64,000 bases of DNA, taken from positions 1 to 64,000 of the forward strand of contig NZ_JACDOB010000003.1 in the NCBI RefSeq assembly GCF_017656375.1, written 5' to 3'. Below the pieces are notes generated by a model. It saw nothing but the letters and a program-made list of their open reading frames with translations. It ran no database searches and was not told the origin of the DNA. This DNA comes from Thermovirga sp. GTDB lineage: Bacteria; Synergistota; Synergistia; Synergistales; Thermovirgaceae. Shown here in pieces: positions 48,921 to 57,499 of the stretch. Both the position numbers and the translations under genes were made by a program. Each line of letters starts with the position of its first letter. The stretch's first letter is position 1.

Positions 48921-50231
48921 TTATTCCACGACCCTTTCCACAAGCAATTCTCCAGAGGGTTTTTCGTGACCTACAATAAATGCACTGGAGACCAATTCCG
49001 TTGCTTCCTCCAACAAATTTGTCCTATTAAAATATATCCTAGCCAAAGGTTCTCCTTCATTTACAAAGGCACCCTTCTTCTTGAGTATCTCCACAGCCAC
49101 AGTAAGGTCAATACTTTCACCCTTTCTTGACCGACCTCCACCAAGCTTCCTTAAAGCCAATCCTATATTGAGCGCATTACACTCAGCCACATACCCTTCC
49201 TCGAGGGATCTTATCTCCTTGACATTCTTTGCAAGGGGCATTTTTTTACTTCCACTTATGATACCCTCGTCTAGCGTCCCTTTTTGGGCTCTTACCAACC
49301 TCTCAAATTGCCTTAGTGCCCTGCCATCAGATATGGCTCTTCCAGCTTCAGCTTTCCCTTCCTCTATAGATTTAACTTTTCCCGCGATAAATAACATGGC
49401 TCCAGCTAAGCTTAAACAAAGTTCCCTAGTATCTTGAGGGCCTTCTCCTCTTAAAACATCCAAAGCCTCCTGCACCTCTGCACTGTTACCTACCCATGTT
49501 CCCAACGGTGCATTCATATTTGTCAAAAGTGCTAAAGCCTTCTTATCAAAAGCCTTGGCCAAATTAACCAAGGCATCAGCCAATTGAAAGGATTTTTCCT
49601 TCCCCTTCATGAAAGATCCTTTGCCAAATTTCACATCAAACACAAAGCTACTTGCTCCTCCTGCAAGCTTTTTGCTAACTATGCTGCTAGCTATTAAAGG
49701 GATGGATGGCACTGTGCCAGTGACATCTCTTAAAGAGTAGAAAAAACCCTCCGCCGGAGCAAGAGCTTCCGAGTGCCCACTTATAGCACAGCCTATTTCC
49801 ATGACCTGATTGATGAATTTTTTAGCGCTAAGCTGCAAGTTCATGCCGGGAATTGATGAAAGTTTGTCTATAGTTCCACCTGTGAAACCAAGCCCCTTAC
49901 CACTTAGTTTCGCAACTGGTACCCCGAGAGATGCGACTATGGGAAGCACTATCAACGTTGTTTTATCTCCAACTCCACCTGTGCTGTGCTTATCTAAAAC
50001 TACTATATCCTTAGGAAAAGTTATCTTGTCTCCCGAATCCGCTAGAGCCTTGGTGAAGGATAGAAGCTCTCCCTCACTCAAGCCTCTAAAATAAACTGCC
50101 ATCAGCCACGCTGCCGCTTGATAGTCTGGAACTTCCCCTTTCATGCAGCCATTAACGAAATCCTCAAGCTGCTCGGGGGTATGAAATTTGCCATCCCTCT
50201 TTTGTTCTATGAAACCTAAAACATCAAACAT
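48921..50231 (-). CDS. pdp: pyrimidine-nucleoside (thymidine) phosphorylase
   Basis: Splits thymidine/uridine with phosphate into base and (deoxy)ribose-1-phosphate. About 436 aa. The signature LDKHSTGGVGDKTTLIVLPIVASLG and KLSGKGLGFTGGTIDKL are diagnostic, with the C-terminal domain GKVKSIEEGKAEAG onward. Both Pdp and DeoA are possible. GGAGG lies 6 nt before the ATG at 50231, which overlaps the punA stop by 8 nt. Confidence 0.94.
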   Translation of the reverse strand: MFDVLGFIEQKRDGKFHTPEQLEDFVNGCMKGEVPDYQAAAWLMAVYFRGLSEGELLSFTKALADSGDKITFPKDIVVLDKHSTGGVGDKTTLIVLPIVASLGVPVAKLSGKGLGFTGGTIDKLSSIPGMNLQLSAKKFINQVMEIGCAISGHSEALAPAEGFFYSLRDVTGTVPSIPLIASSIVSKKLAGGASSFVFDVKFGKGSFMKGKEKSFQLADALVNLAKAFDKKALALLTNMNAPLGTWVGNSAEVQEALDVLRGEGPQDTRELCLSLAGAMLFIAGKVKSIEEGKAEAGRAISDGRALRQFERLVRAQKGTLDEGIISGSKKMPLAKNVKEIRSLEEGYVAECNALNIGLALRKLGGGRSRKGESIDLTVAVEILKKKGAFVNEGEPLARIYFNRTNLLEEATELVSSAFIVGHEKPSGELLVERVVE

Positions 50232-51057
50232 CGTTTGCCTCCAGAGCAAGTATCAGGCTTTCCAAAATTCTGTTTAACTTGCCCGCTGTTTTCCCCATGG
50301 CCTCCAAGACTTCCTCATGGGTAAGTGGAGAATCAGTTATCCCGGCAGCATAATTTGCAACACAAGAAAAGACACAAACCCTCATTCCCATATGACGAGC
50401 TGTTATCACTTCTGGGACGGTCGACATCCCAACCACATCTGCACCCATTACCCTGGCCATTCTTATCTCCGCTGGAGTTTCAAAAGAAGGCCCTGTAAAG
50501 GCTATGTATACCCCTCTTTTAAGTTTCTCTCCTGTTTCTAAGGCACACTTTTCTGCCAACCTTATCATCTCGCGATCATAGGCTTTCGTCATGTCAGGGA
50601 ACCTGGGTCCCCACTCATCAACATTTCTTCCCCGCAGAGGGTTGTCACCGAGAAGATTAATATGGTCTTCCACTAAAACTATATCTCCAGGAGACAATTC
50701 CTTGTTTATTCCTCCCGAAGCGTTAGTTGCAATGTAGTACCTTACTCCCATCGCTCCAAAGACCCTTACAGGAAATACCACCTCTTCCATGGAGTAGCCT
50801 TCATAATAGTGAACCCTTCCTTGCATTACTAAAACATTAGCATTCTCTTTCTTGCCATATACCAATCTTCCCGCATGACCTGGAGCAGTTGATAATGGCC
50901 AGCCTGGTATATCTTCATATTTTATTTCTATAGGGTCTTTTAGGCATTCAACAAAGCTTCCAAGGCCAGATCCAAGCACTACTACATATTTTGGGGTCTC
51001 TTTTATCTTGCATTTTAAATATTCCTTTGCTTTCTGCACCTTCTCAAACATTGACAC
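50224..51057 (-). CDS. punA: purine nucleoside phosphorylase
   Basis: Trimeric PNP cleaving inosine and guanosine (and deoxy forms). About 277 aa: VVLGSGLGSFVE, PGHAGRLVYGK, MQGRVHYYEGYSMEEVVFPVR, TNASGGINKELSPGDIVLVEDHINL and GMSTVPEVITARHMG. The ORF opens at 51081, but GGAGG (51066-51070) lies 8 nt before a GTG at 51057, which I take as the start; ATG 51051 is the alternative. Operon with xerD and pdp. Confidence 0.94.
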   Translation of the reverse strand: MSMFEKVQKAKEYLKCKIKETPKYVVVLGSGLGSFVECLKDPIEIKYEDIPGWPLSTAPGHAGRLVYGKKENANVLVMQGRVHYYEGYSMEEVVFPVRVFGAMGVRYYIATNASGGINKELSPGDIVLVEDHINLLGDNPLRGRNVDEWGPRFPDMTKAYDREMIRLAEKCALETGEKLKRGVYIAFTGPSFETPAEIRMARVMGADVVGMSTVPEVITARHMGMRVCVFSCVANYAAGITDSPLTHEEVLEAMGKTAGKLNRILESLILALEANDV

Positions 51058-51077
51058 GGCTTTGTCCTCCTTTACAT

Positions 51078-51971
51078 TCAAGCTCTAGGATGAGTCTTAT
51101 CGTAGATATCCCTCAACTCTAGGTCAAAATGTGTATACTTCTCCGTAGTAGCTATGGAAGCATGTCCTAAAAGCTCCTGCAATGTTCTCAGATCCATCCC
51201 TCGCCTAAGCAGATGGGTAGCAAAAGAGTGCCTCAATACATGAGGATGCAGCCTGGAAGCAGAAATACCTGCCAATTTGCCCCTCTTTTGAACAATCTTC
51301 CAAAAATCTTCTCGCCTAAGGGAATGGCCGTTCCTGGAAAGAAATAAAATATCTAACTCGTTTTTATTCAACAACGGCCTAGCGTTTTCTATATATATTT
51401 TCAAAGTTTCCGCTACTTCTCCAAGTAGAGGAACAACCCTCTCTTTCATTCCCTTTCCCATAGGTCTTATGGAACGCCCCGAAAAGTCAACATCGCGCAC
51501 TTTAAGAGACACAACCTCACTAGCCCTAAGGCCACAACCATAAGCAAGCTGAATCATTGCTTTATCGCGCAAATCTAAAGAAGCACTTCCAGAACAAGCA
51601 CTTATTATTCTTAATATTTCTCCTTCGCCTAATATCTTAGGAAGGGCCTTGCCTCGTGCAGGTAGAGGGATTTTAAAATCTCCAGCACCCGCTATACCTT
51701 CGTAGAACAAGTAACTTGCCCATGATCTCAAAGTAGCCGCATGGCGCTGAATCGTCGATCTGCTTAAATTCATTGACGTGAGGTACTTTAAAAAACCATC
51801 TGCTTTATCCGCAGATGGAAGGAAATGAGGGAAACCCATTTGTTCACAGTAATCAAACCACCTTTTGAGGTCCCGCTCATAAGCTTTCAAGGTGTTGTCA
51901 CTACAGCCACGCTCATACTTTAGGTACTTCAAAAAACTATCCAGAAGGGTTATCTCTTTTTTTTGGGACAT
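51078..51971 (-). CDS. xerD: tyrosine recombinase XerC/XerD
   Basis: Resolves chromosome dimers at dif. The 297-aa protein has the N-terminal SAM-like core-binding domain (about 1-95) and a complete catalytic set: Arg149 in GLRASEV, Lys173/Lys176 region, His244 and Arg247 in HVLRHSFATHLL, His270 in GHASIATT and Tyr279. Length and full conservation mark a housekeeping Xer rather than a phage integrase. It sits between nudF and punA, as in the Bacillus nudF-xerD(ripX)-drm-punA-pdp cluster. Confidence 0.93.
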   Translation of the reverse strand: MSQKKEITLLDSFLKYLKYERGCSDNTLKAYERDLKRWFDYCEQMGFPHFLPSADKADGFLKYLTSMNLSRSTIQRHAATLRSWASYLFYEGIAGAGDFKIPLPARGKALPKILGEGEILRIISACSGSASLDLRDKAMIQLAYGCGLRASEVVSLKVRDVDFSGRSIRPMGKGMKERVVPLLGEVAETLKIYIENARPLLNKNELDILFLSRNGHSLRREDFWKIVQKRGKLAGISASRLHPHVLRHSFATHLLRRGMDLRTLQELLGHASIATTEKYTHFDLELRDIYDKTHPRA

Positions 51972-51993
51972 ATGAGGTTACGCACCTCTCTAT

Positions 51994-52524
51994 TTATTTC
52001 TGGTTTTCCAAATACCACAATATGGCCAAAAGAGTTTTTCCGTCCTTTATTTTACCTTCTTCCACCATCTTTATTATCTCTGGTTCTGTAAGGAGCACAA
52101 CTTCTATATTTTCATCATCATCCTGTTCCATAGATTCCTCAGTAAGTTCGGTGGCCAAATACAATATAATAACCTCGTTACTGAAACCCGGCGACGGATA
52201 AACTCGGCATACTTCTACTAACTTACCAGGCCTGTAACCTGTTTCCTCCATCAATTCTCTCTTTGCAGCAACCTCAGGAGATTCCCCTTCTTCTACTATA
52301 CCTGCTGGTATCTCCATCAAAAATTCACCAACAGCGTAGCGATATTGTTTTACAAAAACAACTTTACTCTCATCTGTTACAGCTAATATGCCTACAGCAG
52401 GGGCATGTTCTATAACTTCCCTTAACGTTTTTCTCCCCGAGGGGAGAAGCACACCGTCAACCCTCAGATTGACGATGCGCCCCTTATAAACCGTATTTGT
52501 ATACACTTTCTCTTCCTTCTTCAT
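51994..52524 (-). CDS. nudF: ADP-ribose pyrophosphatase (Nudix)
   Basis: Hydrolyses ADP-ribose to AMP and ribose-5-phosphate. About 176 aa with a perfect Nudix box GESPEVAAKRELMEETGY, preceded by EIPAGIVEE. VYPSPGFSNEVIILYLATEL afterwards is typical of the ADPRase subfamily. An ATG at 52542 sits directly on AAAGG; the ATG at 52524 with AAGG 5 nt upstream is preferred. It begins the nudF-xerD-punA-pdp block after the vor genes. Confidence 0.92.
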   Translation of the reverse strand: MKKEEKVYTNTVYKGRIVNLRVDGVLLPSGRKTLREVIEHAPAVGILAVTDESKVVFVKQYRYAVGEFLMEIPAGIVEEGESPEVAAKRELMEETGYRPGKLVEVCRVYPSPGFSNEVIILYLATELTEESMEQDDDENIEVVLLTEPEIIKMVEEGKIKDGKTLLAILWYLENQK

Positions 52525-52545
52525 ATATACCTTACCTGTCATCCT

Positions 52546-53106
52546 TTATTTAGATAAATATTCCTTTGCTATTTCTTGTCCTTTTTTATATGCCTCAAGA
52601 TTCATAGGCAGAAACTCGGGTTTTCTTTTCCCCAATTTCTCTTTTATTGTCTCAAGGCAAGCTTCTTTGGAAACTATATCACATGCTTCCACTAAAGCCC
52701 CCAAAACTACAATATTGGATACTTTTTCACTACCCAGGGATAAGGCTACACTGTGAGCAGGTACCGGTAAGACCGTTATATCAGTACGCGGATTAGGATA
52801 GTTAACCAAATCAGAGTTATAAATAAGTAACCCTCCTGGTTTTACTTTATCCTTAAATTTCTCCAACGAAGGATTGTTCATGATAACAGCCACATCCGCC
52901 TCTGCCACCACTGGAGACGCTATTTCTTCGTCGCTTACAACCACTCCACAATTAGCCGTTCCACCTCTCATTTCTGGGCCATAAGAGGGTATCCATGTCA
53001 CATGGCGACCTTCGTTTATAGCCGTATAAGCCACCAGTTGCCCTAAAACCATGATGCCCTGTCCACCAAAACCAGCCGCTATTAAACTCCTATAGAAGCC
53101 TCCCAT
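52546..53106 (-). CDS. vorC: 2-oxoacid:ferredoxin oxidoreductase, gamma subunit
   Basis: Domain III subunit of the four-subunit enzyme. 186 aa with GFGGQGIMVLGQLVAYTAINEG, TWIPSYGPEMRGGTANCGVVVSD and an LGALVEACDIV segment. The ATG at 53106 has GGAGG 9 nt upstream and lies one base after the beta-subunit stop. Substrate (2-oxoisovalerate, 2-oxoglutarate or other) cannot be fixed from sequence; I favour branched-chain 2-oxoacids by similarity of the alpha subunit to VorB. Confidence 0.9.
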   Translation of the reverse strand: MGGFYRSLIAAGFGGQGIMVLGQLVAYTAINEGRHVTWIPSYGPEMRGGTANCGVVVSDEEIASPVVAEADVAVIMNNPSLEKFKDKVKPGGLLIYNSDLVNYPNPRTDITVLPVPAHSVALSLGSEKVSNIVVLGALVEACDIVSKEACLETIKEKLGKRKPEFLPMNLEAYKKGQEIAKEYLSK

Positions 53107-53107
53107 A

Positions 53108-53866
53108 TTATTCAGCCTCCTTGTCAAAATCCTTGAAAACACCCAGAGGGTAATATGGCATCATGGCACTAACAGTCCATTCAAAGGCTTTAACTGGCTG
53201 CATGCCCCAGTTCGTAGGACAGTTAGACAACACTTCCACAAAGGAATAACCTTTACCGCTGATCTGATATTCAAAGGCTTTCTTAATGGCCTTCTTGGCC
53301 TCAATTATATACTTTGGCTGTGCCACGCTAACCCTGGCTATGTACGCAGGAGTCTTAAGGGTTGCTAAAAGCTCGCACATTCTCATAGGATAACCGGCCA
53401 GATTTGGGTCCCTGCCTTCTGGACAAGTAGTAGCTCTCTGCCCTACAAGAGTGGTGGGAGCCATTTGTCCTCCGGTCATGCCATAAATTGCATTATTAAT
53501 GAATATGGTGGTTATCTTCTCGCCTCTATTTGCCACATGTACAATTTCAGCAGTACCAATGGAAGCCAGGTCTCCATCCCCTTGATATGTAAACACAACC
53601 TGGTCGGGCCTGGTTCTTTTTAAGCCTGTAGCAAGAGCTGGCGCCCTTCCGTGAGCAGCCTCACAAAAATCTACATCAATGTAATCATACATCATTGCCG
53701 CACATCCAACAGGAGCTATTCCTATGGTCTTCTCCTGAATTCCAAGTTCATCTATTACTTCACAAAGAATCCTATGAGTAATGCCATGTCCACACCCAGG
53801 GCAATAATGGGTATGAACACCTTTTTTCCAACTCTTTGGGCGTTCGTATATTTTCGTCTCTTTCAT
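53108..53866 (-). CDS. vorA: 2-oxoacid:ferredoxin oxidoreductase, beta subunit (TPP-binding)
   Basis: Carries thiamine pyrophosphate and the proximal iron-sulfur cluster. About 252 aa. [15 protein letters not shown] gives a cluster cysteine pair. The TPP motif is [19 protein letters not shown], continuing to [16 protein letters not shown]. Two adjacent ATG codons at 53869 and 53866 follow GGAGG; the second has the better spacing (7 nt). Confidence 0.93.
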   Translation of the reverse strand: MKETKIYERPKSWKKGVHTHYCPGCGHGITHRILCEVIDELGIQEKTIGIAPVGCAAMMYDYIDVDFCEAAHGRAPALATGLKRTRPDQVVFTYQGDGDLASIGTAEIVHVANRGEKITTIFINNAIYGMTGGQMAPTTLVGQRATTCPEGRDPNLAGYPMRMCELLATLKTPAYIARVSVAQPKYIIEAKKAIKKAFEYQISGKGYSFVEVLSNCPTNWGMQPVKAFEWTVSAMMPYYPLGVFKDFDKEAE

Positions 53867-53882
53867 CATTCAACCTCCTCTA

Positions 53883-54932
53883 CTAGAGGATTTCTCTTAT
53901 TTTCTCTTCTATTTCTTTAACCGAATGGGATATACCACCCGCATGGCCAAAGAAAGAAACCGGTGTTCTCTCCCCTACCGCCAGCTTGACATCCTCAAGC
54001 ATTTGTCCCATGTTCATTTCCATAACAAGCACATGCTTGGCCTTGCTTGCCCGCTCTTTGATAACATCATACGGGAAGGGGAAAAGGGTAATAGGCCTTA
54101 CCATTCCAACCTTCTTTCCTTCCTTGCGGAGGTTAACGATAGCAGATTTAGCTATTCTGGCAGTAGTACCAAAGGCTGCAATTAAAACGTCTGCATCATC
54201 AGCATAAAACTCCTCATACCGAACTTCTTCTTCCTGCATCTTTTTATATTTTTCATTAAGCTTAATGTTGTGATGCTCCAGATCCCCAGGATCAAGGTAC
54301 AAACTCTTCAATATAGTCCGTTTACCTCTTTTCTCCATGTTCCCAAGCGCCCATGGTACGACATCGTAATCTTGCCCTTTATATTCCTTAATTTCGACGG
54401 CTTCCATCATCTGTCCCATGAAGCCATCTGCCAATATCATCACTGGATTCCTGTACTTAAATGCAAGATCAAAAGCCAATTGAGTTAAATCAACCGCTTC
54501 CTGCAAAGTACTTGGCGCAAGCACTAAAAGGCGATAATCACCATTGCCTCCGCCCTTAGTCGCCTGAAAGTAATCCCCCTGAGCAGGCAAAATGCCGCCA
54601 AGGCCAGGTCCAGCCCTCATTACGTTAACTATGACAGCCGGGATCTCACAGCCAGCAATATAACTTAACCCCTCTGACATAAGAGAAATTCCGGGACTCG
54701 AGGAAGACGTCATAATTTTTGTGCCAGTAGCTCCGCCTCCCATTACCATGTTAATCGCAGCAACCTCACTCTCAGCTTGAACATATGCTCCCCCTATTTT
54801 AGGCAATTTAGCAGACATATATTCAGGAATTTCGTTTTGTGGAGTTATGGGGTAACCGAAAAAATACTTACATCCTGCCTGTATGGCAGCTTCAGCTATA
54901 GCCTCTGTTCCTTTCATCAAAACTCTTGCCAT
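53883..54932 (-). CDS. vorB: 2-oxoacid:ferredoxin oxidoreductase, alpha subunit
   Basis: Catalytic domain I/II subunit, 349 aa. Features: FFGYPITPQNEIPEYMSAKLP, QAESEVAAINMVMGG, TSSSSPGISLMSEGLSYIAGCE, MRAGPGLGG, and the C-terminal VRPITLFPFP segment. It resembles VorB/KorA. The ATG at 54932 has GGAGG 8 nt upstream, 20 nt after the ferredoxin subunit gene. Confidence 0.92.
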   Translation of the reverse strand: MARVLMKGTEAIAEAAIQAGCKYFFGYPITPQNEIPEYMSAKLPKIGGAYVQAESEVAAINMVMGGGATGTKIMTSSSSPGISLMSEGLSYIAGCEIPAVIVNVMRAGPGLGGILPAQGDYFQATKGGGNGDYRLLVLAPSTLQEAVDLTQLAFDLAFKYRNPVMILADGFMGQMMEAVEIKEYKGQDYDVVPWALGNMEKRGKRTILKSLYLDPGDLEHHNIKLNEKYKKMQEEEVRYEEFYADDADVLIAAFGTTARIAKSAIVNLRKEGKKVGMVRPITLFPFPYDVIKERASKAKHVLVMEMNMGQMLEDVKLAVGERTPVSFFGHAGGISHSVKEIEEKIREIL

Positions 54933-54951
54933 GTGGTTCACCTCCGGAGGC

Positions 54952-55173
54952 CTATTGGTTATCTTCAATTTTGTAAACTTCTATAGCAGCATCTGGACAC
55001 GTCATAGCACACATCTTGCAAGCTATACAACCTTCCTTATATTGCTCGACAGGCCTGTATCCCTTGCTGTTTATCTTTTCAGATATGCGCAACACCTTCA
55101 TCGGACAAGCTGCCACACAAAGCCCACAACTTTTACAGTATTCCTCAAGAACTTCAACACGACCTTTTGCCAT
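54952..55173 (-). CDS. vorD: 2-oxoacid:ferredoxin oxidoreductase, delta subunit (2x[4Fe-4S])
   Basis: A 73-aa ferredoxin-like subunit with two CxxCxxCxxxCP clusters ([12 protein letters not shown] and [12 protein letters not shown]), carrying electrons from the active site to free ferredoxin. First of four subunit genes in the order delta-alpha-beta-gamma. ATG at 55173 with GGTGG 8 nt upstream; a GTG at 55185 is in frame. Confidence 0.92.
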   Translation of the reverse strand: MAKGRVEVLEEYCKSCGLCVAACPMKVLRISEKINSKGYRPVEQYKEGCIACKMCAMTCPDAAIEVYKIEDNQ

Positions 55174-55219
55174 TACCACACCCACCTTTCCCCTAATATT
55201 ATCTTCTCTGCCTCATAAA

Positions 55220-55243
55220 ACCCCACCCATCGAAATGGGGGGG
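55220..55243 (-). terminator. hairpin between the P-loop ATPase gene and vorD
   Basis: On the minus strand a GC-rich stem (CCCCCCAT, loop TTCG, ATGGGTGGGG with one bulge) runs into TTTTAT. It looks like a weak terminator or attenuator just before the vor genes. Confidence 0.5.
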
Positions 55244-55246
55244 ACT

Positions 55247-55990
55247 TCAACGCCCTGTCCAGTTATAATTTTCCTCCCACGGCAGCATCATCCTACGTTC
55301 GAGAGGCCAAAGAGGAACATCAACAGAAGATGAAATTCTATTTATTTCATTATGAAGGTTAGGAGGTACTGTAGCATAAAGCAAAGGAAGCTCAAGCTCT
55401 TTTGCAGCATTCGAAGCTTTATATATTCCTTGCACCAACTCATCCAACGTTGTCTGCTCCATCAGGTGACAATTAGCAACAATGGCTCCTATCTTCAAAG
55501 AACTTATGCTTTCCATCCGTCGAATCATGTCAGAAATTCCCTCTAGATCTGAAGTTTGAGGGCGGAATGTGTTAACAATCAAAATCAAAAGATAGCCCAC
55601 CTCTTCTAAAAGGTCGGCAAACTGTTTTAATGCTCTGACACCTATGGCATCACCACCTATGTCTAACAACAATTTACCTCTAGGGTCTTTAAGCGCCCAA
55701 CCCACTTTCGGTGAAAGAACCGGCATGTCCGACCATTTGGCGCTCTCAGGTGGCGATATTATAGTAAGCCCATCATCCTCTAAAAGCTTTTGAATCTGCC
55801 TCACGCAAAAATAAGGGTTTATTATATCTACGTCTGCTACCGTAATCGGCACATTCATTGCCTTTAGCGCAAATGCAAGGTTTAAAACCCATTCTGTCTT
55901 TCCAGAGCCCAGCGCCCCTGTAACCGCTATTGCCTTCGGCCAAGAATAGTTTCCTACTAAGTGCTTTACGATCTCCTCCCTGATAATCAA
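55247..55990 (-). CDS. P-loop NTPase of unknown function, vor-linked
   Basis: A 247-aa soluble ATPase with Walker A GALGSGKTE at residues 25-33, then VADVDIINPYFCVRQ, then LLLDIGGDAIGVRALKQFA (probable Walker B and switch region), and LIVNTFRPQTSDLEG. The pattern resembles MinD/CobQ-type SIMIBI NTPases, but no deviant second lysine is seen. The TTG at 55990 overlaps the fmt TGA as TTGA, with AGGGG 9 nt upstream; the frame extends to 56032. The gene precedes the vor operon. Function unknown; a maturation or regulatory role for the oxidoreductase is a guess. Confidence 0.78.
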   Translation of the reverse strand: MIIREEIVKHLVGNYSWPKAIAVTGALGSGKTEWVLNLAFALKAMNVPITVADVDIINPYFCVRQIQKLLEDDGLTIISPPESAKWSDMPVLSPKVGWALKDPRGKLLLDIGGDAIGVRALKQFADLLEEVGYLLILIVNTFRPQTSDLEGISDMIRRMESISSLKIGAIVANCHLMEQTTLDELVQGIYKASNAAKELELPLLYATVPPNLHNEINRISSSVDVPLWPLERRMMLPWEENYNWTGR

Positions 55991-56913
55991 ATAATCATAT
56001 CCCCTTCCTTTAAGCCTGTTCCCAACAGCCAAGCTGCTCCAGTTTGGCGTTTTTTGCCTTCCATTTGCACCTCTAACAAAGCCACAGCACCATCACTACA
56101 AGCCACAACAGGAAAACCCTTATCCAGACCTATGATCTGCCCAGGCTTGCCCTCGGCGGGAACCACCAGTAAGGTCTTCCACACCTTCAACCTCTTGCCT
56201 CTGTACATCAAGTATGCCCCTGGATTAGGGTTCAGGGCCCTCACTATATTATGGAATCTTTCGGAAGGTAGATCCCAACTCAACTTACTCTCGGCTTTAT
56301 CTATTTTTGGCGCATATGTCGCCCCTACTTCGCCTTGCTCTCTAGGCAACAGTTTACCTTCCAAAAATAATTGTAGAGCATTTAATAATATTTTGCCACT
56401 TTTAACTGCCATCGACTCCAGCATTTCTCCAGCTGTAGCATTTTCTGGTATTTCAACTTCTTCCTGCAGTAAAATGGGACCAGCGTCCATCTCTTTGTTC
56501 AACCTGAAAACAGTTATGCCCGTTTTCTTTTCCCCATTCATGATAGCCCTCTGAACAGGAGCAGCGCCCCTATAGCGGGGTAGCAAAGAAGGGTGCACAT
56601 TGAGGCAACCTACTTTTCCCCAAGAAAGATAGGGCTCATTCACCATATGGCCAAAGTCTATAACAAATATGCCCTCCGGTGAATCTTGCTTTAGAAGGTC
56701 CACAAGGGATGTATCTTTCAAAAGGTTATGGGTTCTATATACCTTTAGGCCTAGCCTGTCTGCCAGGACGTCCACCGGAGTAGGACGTGCCTTAAGGCCT
56801 CTTCCTGCTTTAGAAGGTTCATTGGTGACAACTAAACTAATGGATACATACTCTACTATTTGCTCCAAACACCTGGCAGCAAAACCTCCCGACCCAAAAA
56901 ACCAAAAGTTCAA
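55987..56913 (-). CDS. fmt: methionyl-tRNA formyltransferase
   Basis: Formylates initiator Met-tRNA. About 308 aa: FFGSGGFAARCLEQI at the start, the catalytic GCLNVHPSLLPRYRGAAPVQRAIMNGE with Asn/His, DAGPILLQ, and a C-terminal domain with NPNPGAYLMYRGKRLKVW. The GTG at 56922 is inside the ribosome binding site, so TTG 56913, 8 nt from AAGGAG, is preferred. It overlaps nothing but begins 6 nt after the def stop. Confidence 0.95.
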   Translation of the reverse strand: MNFWFFGSGGFAARCLEQIVEYVSISLVVTNEPSKAGRGLKARPTPVDVLADRLGLKVYRTHNLLKDTSLVDLLKQDSPEGIFVIDFGHMVNEPYLSWGKVGCLNVHPSLLPRYRGAAPVQRAIMNGEKKTGITVFRLNKEMDAGPILLQEEVEIPENATAGEMLESMAVKSGKILLNALQLFLEGKLLPREQGEVGATYAPKIDKAESKLSWDLPSERFHNIVRALNPNPGAYLMYRGKRLKVWKTLLVVPAEGKPGQIIGLDKGFPVVACSDGAVALLEVQMEGKKRQTGAAWLLGTGLKEGDMII

Positions 56914-56918
56914 TAAAT

Positions 56919-57407
56919 TCACTCCTTCCGATATTTGCGCAGTTTTTTCTTTATCAACTGTCTTTTAAGCACGGAAAGATAATCTATAAAAAGCTTGCCT
57001 TGCAAATGATCTATCTCGTGAAGAAAGGCTCTTGCAAGGAAACCATCACCAGTTATTTTCCTAAGGTCGCCTTTCTCATCGTAGGCTTCCACCACTACAT
57101 GAGAAGGCCTTTCCACTTCCTCATATACTCCAGGGACGCTTAAACATCCCTCTTCGCGGCGTTCGCTGCCCGACAACTCCAACACCTTTGGATTTATGAG
57201 CACATAATTTTTCCCTTCATACGACACCACAGCAATCTGCCTACTTACACCCACTTGAGGAGCAGCTAACCCTACCCCATCTTCTTTTCTCATTACGATG
57301 AACATTTCCTCTATGAATTTCTCCAACTCTGAATCAAAGCTGTCCACTGGTACTGCTTTTTTCCTCAGTATCGGATCTGGATATACACGTATTTTCAGGG
57401 CACTCAT
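56919..57407 (-). CDS. def: peptide deformylase
   Basis: Metalloenzyme removing N-formyl from nascent proteins. 162 aa with all three motifs: GVGLAAPQVG, EEGCLSVPG (metal Cys) and HEIDHLQG (metal His pair and catalytic Glu). AAAGGAG precedes the ATG by 7 nt. Paired with fmt as usual. Confidence 0.97.
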   Translation of the reverse strand: MSALKIRVYPDPILRKKAVPVDSFDSELEKFIEEMFIVMRKEDGVGLAAPQVGVSRQIAVVSYEGKNYVLINPKVLELSGSERREEGCLSVPGVYEEVERPSHVVVEAYDEKGDLRKITGDGFLARAFLHEIDHLQGKLFIDYLSVLKRQLIKKKLRKYRKE

Positions 57408-57426
57408 TCTTTCGCTCCTTTCACTT

Positions 57427-57460
57427 GTATCCGAACACCCCCAAAAGGGTGTTCGGATAC
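57427..57460. terminator. perfect hairpin between rpsA and def
   Basis: Perfect 14-bp inverted repeat GTATCCGAACACCC / GGGTGTTCGGATAC with a 6-nt loop. Neither side has a T-run, so it may be a processing or stability element instead of a classical terminator. It lies 40 nt after the rpsA stop and 20 nt before the def ATG. Confidence 0.6.
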
Positions 57461-57499
57461 AATTGCGGAGTACAAATAAATATCAATTTTACTTCAAAT

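Noticed and set aside
51078-51971. Phage or integrative element marked by the tyrosine recombinase
   Set aside because: The protein is a full-length housekeeping Xer in its conserved nudF-punA setting, with no phage genes or att-like repeats around.
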